This document shows positions 22,897 to 30,902 of a stretch of DNA of 57,911 nt, one piece after another; position 1 is the stretch's first letter, and the number at the start of each line of letters is the position of its first letter. The notes under the pieces were generated by a model. The model worked only from the letters and a program-made list of their open reading frames with translations. It made no database searches and was not told where the DNA came from. This DNA comes from Bifidobacterium breve (GTDB lineage Bacteria > Actinomycetota > Acidimicrobiia > Acidimicrobiales > Acidimicrobilacustridaceae), in the NCBI GenBank assembly GCA_945862505.1, contig CAMAYJ010000007.1, positions 1 to 57,911 of the forward strand, in the 5' to 3' direction. Position numbers and translations under genes: made by a program.

Positions 22897-24954
22897 ATGT
22901 CAGATTTTGTCGAAAAGCCAGTTCAGGAAGGCGCGGTGACCCGTCGCCAGGTCTTGAAAGGCGCAGGGGCAATTGGTGTCGCTGCCGCCGCTATGGCTGC
23001 TGGGGTATCGCCGTCTGGAGCAACCCCGACTGCGCCTACTTCTGTTTCGCCGGCGTTTGTTCCGCGTGGCCCGCTAACGACGCAACCAAATTTCCTCGTG
23101 ATCATCGTCGATGAGCAGCGATTCCCAGTTTCGTATGAATCGGCGTCGCTGGCCTCTTGGCGTGCGTCGAACCTTCCGGCTCAGAACCAACTCATGGCGA
23201 AGGGAATGCAATTCCGTAACCACCACATCATGGCGACAGCGTGTGCTCCTAGCCGAACGTCGTTTCTTACGGGACAGTACCCATCGCTGCATGGCGTGAC
23301 GCAAACGTCGGGCATTGCAAAGTCGGCTCTTGAACAAGATCTCTATTGGCTAGACCCGACAACCGTCCCCACGATGGGAAGTTGGTTCCGGGCGGGCGGC
23401 TACGACACCTATTGGAAAGGTAAGTGGCACGTTTCCGACGCCGATCTCTATAAGCCGGGAACACATCAGCCGTATCCCTCTTTCAACGCCGACGGATCTC
23501 GGAATCTGACTGCGGAGAACGTCTACCTCGAAGCGGACATGTTGGATCAATTCGGATTCACCGGATGGATCGGTCCCGAACCACATGGTTCCAACCCGAT
23601 GGATTCGGGTTCATCTGCTCCAGGCGGCGGCGGTCGCGACGACGGCTTTGCGGCGCAGAGTGTTGAATTGATGCAAGGTCTGCTGAATTCATCGAATCCG
23701 TGGTTGGCAGTTGCGTCATTTGTTGATCCGCACGACATTGTTCTTTGGGGTCAACTCGCGCTTCTCGCTGGTCAAGCGAATCCGTCGACCGCTCTGAACC
23801 TGCAAGGCCAACTTGATGGATCAAATGTGCCCACAGATCTATTTGATTCGGTTCCATGGGGGCAAACGTTTACTGATGACCTTTCGAAAAAGCCCGACGC
23901 ACAAGCGAGCTATCGCGAGACCTATCCGAAATCACTTCAGCCGACACTGACGAATTCTGATTATCAGCGTTTCTATTACCAGTTGCAAAAGAATATTGAC
24001 GCGCACATCAAGTCCGTGGTCGATGCACTCACCGCTAACAACACGACCTATCGCGAAACCATCATCATTTATCTCTCTGATCATGGAGAGCTTCTCGGAT
24101 CGCACGGTGGCCTTCATCAGAAGTGGCATGTTTCCTACGACGAGGTGCTGCGAGTTCCGTTTGTCATACATAACCCAGACATGTGCCCTTCAGGGGCATC
24201 GACAGACGTACTCACGAGTCATGCCGATCTGCTGCCGACGATGCTCGGACTCGCTGGTCTTGATCAGAGCACACTGATCTCAATACTTTCGACGACTCAT
24301 ACCCAGGCGCAACCACTGCCAGGACGCGATCTGTCGGGCTTTCTTTTGGGTCTTGAGGCCGAATCATCAATTGCAGATGATCCTCAGTACTTCATGACAG
24401 ATGACGAGCCGATGCGCGGAGCGCAGCAAGTCGGTTGGAACGGAACGATGTACGAAGCCGTGGCGCAGCCGTGCCATCTCGAGACGGTCATAGCGAATCT
24501 GCCGACGGGGTCATCGGGGCAGATGGAGCGGTGGAAATACACGCGCTATTTCGACAACCCCAATTTCTGGAGCTCGCCGAATAGTCGTGACGCGCAAACC
24601 ATCGTCGATGGAGTTACGCAACGGCCTGGGCCGAAGAGTGCGAACACAACGTTGAAGACGAATGCCGTTCCTGATCAGCTCGAGATATACAACACATCAG
24701 AAGATCCGTTAGAGCTTCGAAACATTGGGTCCGATCCAATTCTCATGGCGACGCCTCGGATTTCTGGGATCGTGCAACAGCTTCAGGCCTTACTTGCTCA
24801 GCAGCGGAGCGCAAAGCGCTTGCAGCCGGCAGGTTCTTCATCAGTTTCATCACCTTCGGGGATGTTCCGATTCGGCTCAGAGGCTGATTGGTCTCAGATC
24901 TCACAGAGAGGGTCGACTGACTCCGAAGAGGCAGTTCCGAAGTTCACGAGCTAA
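22897..24954 (+). CDS. Tat-exported sulfatase
   Basis: A 685-residue protein from the ATG behind GAGAGG (a GTG 18 bases upstream is less likely). Residues 15-22 TRRQVLKG and the following hydrophobic stretch form a Tat signal peptide. The sulfatase fold starts NFLVIIVDEQR. The active-site CAPSR (Cys116-Arg120), followed by TSFLTGQYPS, is the motif in which Cys is converted to formylglycine. YLSDHGELLGSHGG carries further metal ligands. It would act outside the membrane on sulfate esters, for example algal material (inference). A GAGAATTCTC palindrome (22864-22873) lies in its leader. Confidence 0.9.
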   Translation: MSDFVEKPVQEGAVTRRQVLKGAGAIGVAAAAMAAGVSPSGATPTAPTSVSPAFVPRGPLTTQPNFLVIIVDEQRFPVSYESASLASWRASNLPAQNQLMAKGMQFRNHHIMATACAPSRTSFLTGQYPSLHGVTQTSGIAKSALEQDLYWLDPTTVPTMGSWFRAGGYDTYWKGKWHVSDADLYKPGTHQPYPSFNADGSRNLTAENVYLEADMLDQFGFTGWIGPEPHGSNPMDSGSSAPGGGGRDDGFAAQSVELMQGLLNSSNPWLAVASFVDPHDIVLWGQLALLAGQANPSTALNLQGQLDGSNVPTDLFDSVPWGQTFTDDLSKKPDAQASYRETYPKSLQPTLTNSDYQRFYYQLQKNIDAHIKSVVDALTANNTTYRETIIIYLSDHGELLGSHGGLHQKWHVSYDEVLRVPFVIHNPDMCPSGASTDVLTSHADLLPTMLGLAGLDQSTLISILSTTHTQAQPLPGRDLSGFLLGLEAESSIADDPQYFMTDDEPMRGAQQVGWNGTMYEAVAQPCHLETVIANLPTGSSGQMERWKYTRYFDNPNFWSSPNSRDAQTIVDGVTQRPGPKSANTTLKTNAVPDQLEIYNTSEDPLELRNIGSDPILMATPRISGIVQQLQALLAQQRSAKRLQPAGSSSVSSPSGMFRFGSEADWSQISQRGSTDSEEAVPKFTS

Positions 24955-25037
24955 CGAACGTCTGCGCCGGTCGATCGAACGAGTACGTGTCTTCCCCAGC
25001 CCACGGATGCTGTGATTTACCAACAACTGCTATTGAT

Positions 25038-26003
25038 CTAGGCCGCATCAAAAACTGATCGCAAAGCTCCGACTGGTTTGTCTTCGGGGTAGACGGTTTT
25101 CAGTTCAGCGCTGAGAGCAACATCGTCGACTCGAGCGAGGTCGAATCGGATCTCGGAGCCACGTTGCACGAGATCATCGTTGAATCGGTCGGCAACGTCT
25201 TGCATCGTGAGAGTGTCTGACTTTTTTCGATCACGTTCAGCCGCTGTTTCGTAAACATCGGCTTTCCACAGCACGCTGAGTCGGTAAGTGTCGAGCGGGG
25301 CACGAAAGACGACTTCGCCGAGATCGGTGATGGCCCAATCGCCAGTCCCGTCGTTGACTGGTGCGAGCGTGGCAGTGGGAGTGAGCAGCGGTGATTGACC
25401 AGAGAAAGGTCCAATAGGGCCTACCTGATGGAACATTCCGTGGTTATCGCCGATCAACGCCGTATTCGCCATGTTGTCGGAGTGAACCTCGGGTGGATTG
25501 GCGGCACCGTTTGGCCAGTAGTACAACGCTCCGCCCTCGACATCGTTTCGCCACCAAATCGCGGTTGCTTGAAGAATCTCGAACTCGTTGAACAAACCTG
25601 ACCACAACATCGCCCGCAATAACCACATGGGTGTATTCGTTCGGTCACGACCGTGGAAGCGCGGGTTGTCAGTGTGTGCAGGACCGCCACCGTCGATTGC
25701 CACCATGAGATTCACATACACACTTATCGGTTCAACAATTTCGGCGCCGTAATAGTGTTTCGCCGCTTCGATGTAGTCCGGATGCTGAAGAAACAGATCA
25801 GAACCTTCGGCGGCAAAGTCATCGTGGACCCAGTCGTTCTGGAACCACATGGGCCGAGTCTTTTTCGTTGGGTCTGCGCCGGGGCTATACCAACCGCCAA
25901 GTGGTGTGTACGGAGCCTGTGATTCAAGAAGGCGAACGACTCCGTCAAGATCGGTAATCACATCGTGCATCAGCACCGGTGGCTTTGAATAGCGGATTGT
26001 CAT
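25038..26003 (-). CDS. hypothetical protein with an HxD...H pattern
   Basis: A 321-residue soluble protein. AHTDNPRFHG (from about residue 109) together with MFHQVGPIGPFSG about 80 residues later resembles the HxD...H iron ligands of 2-oxoglutarate-type oxygenases, and the region between could form a jelly-roll. The match is by pattern only, and I would not assign the family firmly. It lies 114 bases downstream of a bicupin on the same strand, so the two may be co-expressed. The end is rich in Asp/Glu/Lys and lacks any export signal. Confidence 0.8.
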   Translation of the reverse strand: MTIRYSKPPVLMHDVITDLDGVVRLLESQAPYTPLGGWYSPGADPTKKTRPMWFQNDWVHDDFAAEGSDLFLQHPDYIEAAKHYYGAEIVEPISVYVNLMVAIDGGGPAHTDNPRFHGRDRTNTPMWLLRAMLWSGLFNEFEILQATAIWWRNDVEGGALYYWPNGAANPPEVHSDNMANTALIGDNHGMFHQVGPIGPFSGQSPLLTPTATLAPVNDGTGDWAITDLGEVVFRAPLDTYRLSVLWKADVYETAAERDRKKSDTLTMQDVADRFNDDLVQRGSEIRFDLARVDDVALSAELKTVYPEDKPVGALRSVFDAA

Positions 26004-26117
26004 GTGCCCCCCCGGGTGAAACCTTTCGTTGTGAAACTAATGCCCAATGCTTTTGAGAGTGGTTTAGAACTCGATGACGTCGGTCGGCCCCGAATGGTTT
26101 ATTCGTGCCTAGCCACC

Positions 26118-27119
26118 TTACGGGGCCCAGTAGCCGCGGCGGTCGGTAAACCATTCGCCGAGATCAATGGGCGGGTCAGGCAATGGCGTGACGCCCCGCT
26201 CAGCAATCAGATTGTCGAAGAGTTCGGGCTGGTCTCCCCAACTGCGGAAGTCGCCATCGGTGAGTTCAAGAAACAACGTGCCTTCGTCGCCAGCAATAAT
26301 CGGACCAAAGGCTGCGCCGAAGGGAAGTTCTATATGGGTGCCGGCGGGGCACCAGCGATCGCCAAACCACGCGCCGCCTTCAATCACGTACACAAGGTGC
26401 AAGCCGAAGTGTCCGTGACGACGCACGATCATTCCTGGCGAGTATTCGATGTACGCGCTCATGAAATCGGGCTGCAGGATCGGCCACTTTTCACGCACGA
26501 CAGAAAGTGAGCCATCAGCATTTTGCTGATGCTTCACGTCGGTCCATTCATAGTCACTCACGTGTGTCATCACCGACTGCAGTCCTTCGACCTTGGGTGA
26601 AGGACGTTCACCACCCCAATCGCCGCGTGGATCAACAAACCAATCGCCAATCTCGAGCGGGGGATCGGGGAGCGGTGTGATTCCTCGTTTCGCGATTTCA
26701 TTGGCGTAAAGCTCGGACTGATCGCCCCAGCCGCCGAACTCGCCGAAACTCAGTTCCCAGCACGTGAGCCCGTCAGGCCCAGCGATGATCGGACCGAATG
26801 CTGAGCCAAGCGGAACATGGATATGTGATCCGGGTTCGCAGGGTGTGGTTCCGATCCAACCACTGCCGCCGAGCACGAACACGACGTGGTTACTGCGATG
26901 TCCATGGCGCCGTACGACCATTCCCGGTTCATAGTGAACATGCGCCGAAAGAAAGCCGGGTCGGATGATCGGCCACTTCTCACGAACGACAGAAACGGAA
27001 CCGTCGGCATTCTGCTGGCGCTGCACCTCGGTCCAGTCGATGTCATTGATATGCCAGAAGACTGCTCCGCTGTGCGGAAGACCTGGCGATAATCCGCTGG
27101 ATGTTGGCGTGGTATCCAT
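26118..27119 (-). CDS. bicupin formed by tandem duplication
   Basis: A 333-residue protein of two closely similar halves. Each half begins with WTEVQRQQNADGSVSVVREK or WTDVKHQQNADGSLSVVREK. Each continues with a metal-cupin motif (PGMVVRRHGHRSNHVVFVLGG and PGMIVRRHGHFGLHLVYVIE), then SAFGPIIAG or AAFGPIIAG, and ends with RGITPLPDPPL or RGVTPLPDPPI. The HxH...H pattern can bind Fe, Mn or Zn, so it may be a dioxygenase or isomerase-type cupin. The strong similarity shows a recent duplication within the gene. A relative of one unit is cut by the right end of the window at 57549. Confidence 0.85.
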   Translation of the reverse strand: MDTTPTSSGLSPGLPHSGAVFWHINDIDWTEVQRQQNADGSVSVVREKWPIIRPGFLSAHVHYEPGMVVRRHGHRSNHVVFVLGGSGWIGTTPCEPGSHIHVPLGSAFGPIIAGPDGLTCWELSFGEFGGWGDQSELYANEIAKRGITPLPDPPLEIGDWFVDPRGDWGGERPSPKVEGLQSVMTHVSDYEWTDVKHQQNADGSLSVVREKWPILQPDFMSAYIEYSPGMIVRRHGHFGLHLVYVIEGGAWFGDRWCPAGTHIELPFGAAFGPIIAGDEGTLFLELTDGDFRSWGDQPELFDNLIAERGVTPLPDPPIDLGEWFTDRRGYWAP

Positions 27120-27188
27120 ATTTCTCCGAAAGTTTGTCAGCGAAGGATACCCGGGCCCAATATTGGAAGGGCTGATGTACCGTCTTGT

Positions 27189-28199
27189 ATGCGTCTTGAT
27201 GAACTTTCGCGTTCTTCTCGTCTATTCCTTGGCGTTCTAGCTGCTGGCCTCGGTCTCGGCGCTACGGCCACGCAGGTTGCTCAAGTCTCGGCTGAACCGG
27301 CGACCGGCGATAGTTCCGATTCCCACAGTCCTGCTTCACTGCCAGCACCTGGAACCTATGAGTCGTGCTCAGGGCTGTTTGGACTCTACAAACTGAACTC
27401 TGACCTGGTGTCGTTCGACATCGTGCAAGGAGCGAACCCAGTTGCAACTCTTCCCACAATGGGCACTGACATCGTTCCCATCGTGACGCTGAGTGATGGA
27501 ACCACCTCGGTCTCGTGCGAAGCGGTTTCGGGTTGGGCCGATGAGGCGGGTTTTTCTGCCTATCTGTTGCACGATTGGATAGTGGGAACGTCGATGACGT
27601 ACCCAGGAGTTGGCTACTTTCTGGTCCCTGCAATCGATGTCATTGAGTTCAACGTCAACGGTGGTTCGTTCCTTCCAACGACACGATCAGTCGAGTACCT
27701 CACAAATCTGGGCTTGGATGAAACGTTGTCGGTGAATCCGGGCGAACTAGTTGCACTCGCGTCGAGCTATCACCCGTATTACGGAACCATGCCGACGAAT
27801 TCGAGTGGGTTATCCGATCCCTTCTTCACACGCGTGTCTGCGGCGATACTTAATTCCCTTATCGGGAGCCAAGCGCAGGTCGATTACCTCAACCAACACC
27901 TTTCCCTCCTCTTGAATAGCCAACCCACAACATGCAGTGATCAAGATCCCACGCTGGTTGCGCTTGTTGTGACGATGCAGTCGCTCTCGACAGGATTCAA
28001 TCCAATGTCTGTTGCCACGGAGTGCTCCAACCTGAGTGAGGGGACCCTGGCGATAGGAAGGATTCAACTTTTCAATGCTGAAGTTTCTGACACAAAAATC
28101 ACTTTGGTGGTTTCAGGTCCGGCTCCGCCTACGACCACGACGTCAATGACATCAACGACGGTCGTATCCGATCCCGTCATTCCCGCATTCACCGGTTGA
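27189..28199 (+). CDS. secreted protein with C-terminal PAFTG tail
   Basis: A 336-residue protein with a signal peptide (residues 1-35, VSAEP). The body carries several paired Cys (ESCSGLFG, TSVSCEAVSGW, QPTTCSDQD, ATECSNLS), consistent with an oxidised extracellular protein; no family is recognised. The end reads VVSGPAPPTTTTSMTSTTVV followed by SDPVIPAFTG at the stop. This is the same kind of tail as in the remnant at 1172 (SVTSDPVVPAFNG) and the YcnI-like protein at 7686. The following gene starts 3 bases later. Confidence 0.75.
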   Translation: MRLDELSRSSRLFLGVLAAGLGLGATATQVAQVSAEPATGDSSDSHSPASLPAPGTYESCSGLFGLYKLNSDLVSFDIVQGANPVATLPTMGTDIVPIVTLSDGTTSVSCEAVSGWADEAGFSAYLLHDWIVGTSMTYPGVGYFLVPAIDVIEFNVNGGSFLPTTRSVEYLTNLGLDETLSVNPGELVALASSYHPYYGTMPTNSSGLSDPFFTRVSAAILNSLIGSQAQVDYLNQHLSLLLNSQPTTCSDQDPTLVALVVTMQSLSTGFNPMSVATECSNLSEGTLAIGRIQLFNAEVSDTKITLVVSGPAPPTTTTSMTSTTVVSDPVIPAFTG

Positions 28200-28202
28200 T
28201 CG

Positions 28203-28871
28203 TTGCTTGCCGATCCATTCCCCGAGATTGAACTCCCACCATCGGGAACGGCATCGGTTCACATTCGGGAATCATCGCTACTCGGCGGTCGCTGGAGCGT
28301 TCGTTGCGTGTTGACCAACGACCATCCCGATGGCTGCCTGCTTGACGATCCGATCGAAACAGACAATGCGTTTGTGCTGTGGCGAGTCGGCATTGATGAC
28401 GAAGGTCGTGGCGTCATCCGACTTAATCGAGATGCGCTGCTGGGTTCACCTCCGCTCTGGTACGTGATGGTGCCCGAATCAGATTTGGAACGCCCGGCGA
28501 TGGTGCTTGTGGGTTTCGCTACAGATCACCTTCCTGTTGGAACGGTGATCACTGACCCGATGTTTTTTTCGATGCCTATTTCCAACACGGAGCAGGCTGG
28601 CGCAATCCGCTGGTGGTACGAGGACGGAGTCATCGATCAAGTCTTCGTACAACCGGATTTCCGTCGGCGGGGTGTCGCGACCGAGCTCATCTATGCCGTT
28701 GGTGCGTGGCAGGCGCTGCATGGGCATCCGGTGAATATCCGAAGTGACCACCGTCGTACTGAACTAGGACAGCATTTCGAAGCTGGAACCCAATTCCCCT
28801 CTCGCTTTATGGCGATCACTGAAGTATCGCCGCCAATGGATGTTCCGGAGATCAGACCCAATGAAGGCTGA
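28203..28871 (+). CDS. GNAT-like N-acetyltransferase
   Basis: A 222-residue protein from a TTG start 3 bases after the previous stop. The acetyl-CoA-binding stretch is IDQVFVQPDFRRRGVATELI (about residues 144-163), the V-x-x-x-x-R-x-x-G-x-A pattern of GNAT enzymes, followed by a helix and HPVNIRSDHRRTELGQHFEA. The N-terminal half is longer than in simple GNAT domains and has no recognised motif. The acceptor substrate is unknown. It is probably cotranscribed with the secreted-protein gene. Confidence 0.7.
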   Translation: MLADPFPEIELPPSGTASVHIRESSLLGGRWSVRCVLTNDHPDGCLLDDPIETDNAFVLWRVGIDDEGRGVIRLNRDALLGSPPLWYVMVPESDLERPAMVLVGFATDHLPVGTVITDPMFFSMPISNTEQAGAIRWWYEDGVIDQVFVQPDFRRRGVATELIYAVGAWQALHGHPVNIRSDHRRTELGQHFEAGTQFPSRFMAITEVSPPMDVPEIRPNEG

Positions 28872-28882
28872 GCGGCCTCGGC

Positions 28883-30007
28883 TTAGTTGCGGCGCAGACC
28901 GCCATACAGAATTCGCTGCACGAACAAGCTGAACAGAAGCGGTTCTGCCAGTTTGCGCGGAATACGGAAACGCTTGCCATTGGGCTGCACAACCGTGAGT
29001 CCATCGTCTTGCATCCCGAGGATTGATCCCCATCGATACTCCGTGGCCTTGTAGGGCTTGAGTTTGGTGGAGCGATTGCGAATGAGTTCCTTCACGTTGG
29101 TGACAACAATTCGGAATCCCCAGTTGCGAGCGGAACTGCGAAGGGGGTCGCTTGCGGCGACATCGCCGACCGCGAACACGTTTGGATGCTCAGGCATTCG
29201 GAGGTTCTTATCGACGAGCACGAAGCCTTCGTCGTCAAGAACTGAAGCGGGAAGGAACGCGCTGTGCGGCGTTACGCCACCGAGAGCCCACAACGTGACA
29301 TCGGCGCTAAACGGCTCCTGGCCGGTTGACCATGTAACGGCGTCGTGGGTGAGTTGGTCACCACGAAAGCCATTGGGAACAACGGCCCGATGATCTGGGT
29401 GAACAGTGACGCCGTCAGTCGCGAGTTGGCGGGCCATCCAGCGACGCACGCTGGGGTGATAGTCAGGCAGGGGCTCTTCGCCACTATGAAACAGGTGCAC
29501 CTTTGAACGCCCGGCGCGAGCGAGATTGTCGGCAACGCTGACTCCAGTTGCTCCACCACCGACGACAGCGATTGTTCCAGCACCGTTGAGTTCGGCGTTG
29601 ATTGCTGAGAGTTCCGTATCGATTGCGGCGAGGTCTTCGACGCGATCATGGCGCCAAAATCCGTTTGACACACCTGTTGCGACGACGAAGTAGTCGTAGG
29701 TGATCTCGCGTGTCGAACCCGAGGCGAGTTCAACAGAAACGTTTGATGTATCGAAGTCAACTGTTGTGATTCGACCATGCACGACATCGACAGAATCGAG
29801 TTTACGAAAACGTCGATAGGGGATGAGGTACGTGCGTCGCCACCGAGGAAGATCAATAAGGCGCGTGCCCAGTTCCTGACCGCTCACTAATGCAGGTCGC
29901 GTCGATATCCCGACAACGTTGCAAGTCCGCGCTAATCGTGTGGCGATTAGCGCTCCGGTGTCGCCAAGACCGGCAACGATGACAGTTGGTTTTTTTGATG
30001 CCGCCAT
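28883..30007 (-). CDS. FAD-dependent pyridine-nucleotide oxidoreductase (NDH-2/AIF-like)
   Basis: A 374-residue protein beginning MAASKKPTVIVAGLGDTGA; the first dinucleotide motif is VAGLGDTG. A second Rossmann motif is VVGGGATGVSVADNLARAG (about residues 147-165), and the FAD-site sequence is NVFAVGDVAASDPL. The layout fits single-subunit quinone-type dehydrogenases, here short and without membrane helices. The first motif is GxGxxG-like with Asp at position 4, unusual but seen in some members. The gene is separated by 13 bases from the crotonase gene upstream on the same strand. Confidence 0.82.
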   Translation of the reverse strand: MAASKKPTVIVAGLGDTGALIATRLARTCNVVGISTRPALVSGQELGTRLIDLPRWRRTYLIPYRRFRKLDSVDVVHGRITTVDFDTSNVSVELASGSTREITYDYFVVATGVSNGFWRHDRVEDLAAIDTELSAINAELNGAGTIAVVGGGATGVSVADNLARAGRSKVHLFHSGEEPLPDYHPSVRRWMARQLATDGVTVHPDHRAVVPNGFRGDQLTHDAVTWSTGQEPFSADVTLWALGGVTPHSAFLPASVLDDEGFVLVDKNLRMPEHPNVFAVGDVAASDPLRSSARNWGFRIVVTNVKELIRNRSTKLKPYKATEYRWGSILGMQDDGLTVVQPNGKRFRIPRKLAEPLLFSLFVQRILYGGLRRN

Positions 30008-30020
30008 TGAAATCAGCCGA

Positions 30021-30824
30021 TCATTCGCCGGTGAAGACCGGGTCGCGCTTTTCGAGGAAGGCACGAGGGCCTTCGCCAGCATCTTTCGATTGCATGACCT
30101 TGCCGCCGTGTTTCATCTCGATGCTGAACGCGTCGGCTTCGGGCATGGCTTCGGTTTCGCGCAACGTTGCAAGAATGCCCTTGACTGCGAGTGGGCCATT
30201 GCGGGCGATGCGTTGAGCGATTTCTCGTGCCTTGTTGAGTGCTTGGCCGTCGGGGACAACATGATTCACGAGCCCGAGTTCATGCGCGCGCTGGGCAGTG
30301 AGGTCTTCGCCAGTAAGGAGCATTTCTGCCGCTACCGCGTAACCGATTTGGCGGCGGAGGCGCACAGCAGAGCCAGCCATGGGGAATAGGCCGCGCTGGA
30401 CTTCAGTGACGCCGAAGACTGCGCTTTCACCAGCAACGCGGATATCGGTGCCCTGAAGAATCTCTGTTCCACCAGCGCGGGCGTAACCTTCCGCGGCGAG
30501 GATCACGGGCTTGGTGGGGCGGTAAGTCTTGAGCCAGCCACCAAGAATGACCTCGGGCTGATCCTTAAAGCGCTGGAGCCACTCGTTGTCGACAATGCCT
30601 TCGCGGAGTCGGCCGATTTCGGCGAGGTCCATACCGGCACAAAAGGTGTCGCCTTTCCCGGTGAGGATGGCGACGCGAAGCGAGTCGTCGGTATCGAGGC
30701 GTACCCATGCGTCGTAAAGCCGGCAAAGCACTTCGGCATTCGCGGCGTTCTTCTTCTCGGGGCGGTTGATCGTGACAACCAGGACCGGGCCCTCAGCCTC
30801 GGTAAGAACAAGCGGTTCAGACAT
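30021..30824 (-). CDS. enoyl-CoA hydratase/isomerase (crotonase family)
   Basis: A 267-residue protein of usual crotonase length. VTINRPEKKNAANAEVL, AILTGKGDTFCAGMDLAEIG (oxyanion hole) and KPVILAAEGYARAGGTEILQGTDIRVAGESA are the family blocks. GVTEVQRGLFPMAGSAVRLRRQIG follows, with Glu in the catalytic position. It likely hydrates or isomerises an acyl-CoA in fatty-acid or xenobiotic breakdown. It sits at the promoter-distal end of a long minus-strand gene row that runs from 38538 down to 28883. Confidence 0.88.
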   Translation of the reverse strand: MSEPLVLTEAEGPVLVVTINRPEKKNAANAEVLCRLYDAWVRLDTDDSLRVAILTGKGDTFCAGMDLAEIGRLREGIVDNEWLQRFKDQPEVILGGWLKTYRPTKPVILAAEGYARAGGTEILQGTDIRVAGESAVFGVTEVQRGLFPMAGSAVRLRRQIGYAVAAEMLLTGEDLTAQRAHELGLVNHVVPDGQALNKAREIAQRIARNGPLAVKGILATLRETEAMPEADAFSIEMKHGGKVMQSKDAGEGPRAFLEKRDPVFTGE

Positions 30825-30902
30825 TTTGGGAACTCCCCCTGAGCGGACTGACCCCTGAGGTTTACTACGTCGCGTGTCGCTACGTGAAGGTGACAGAACT
30901 AC

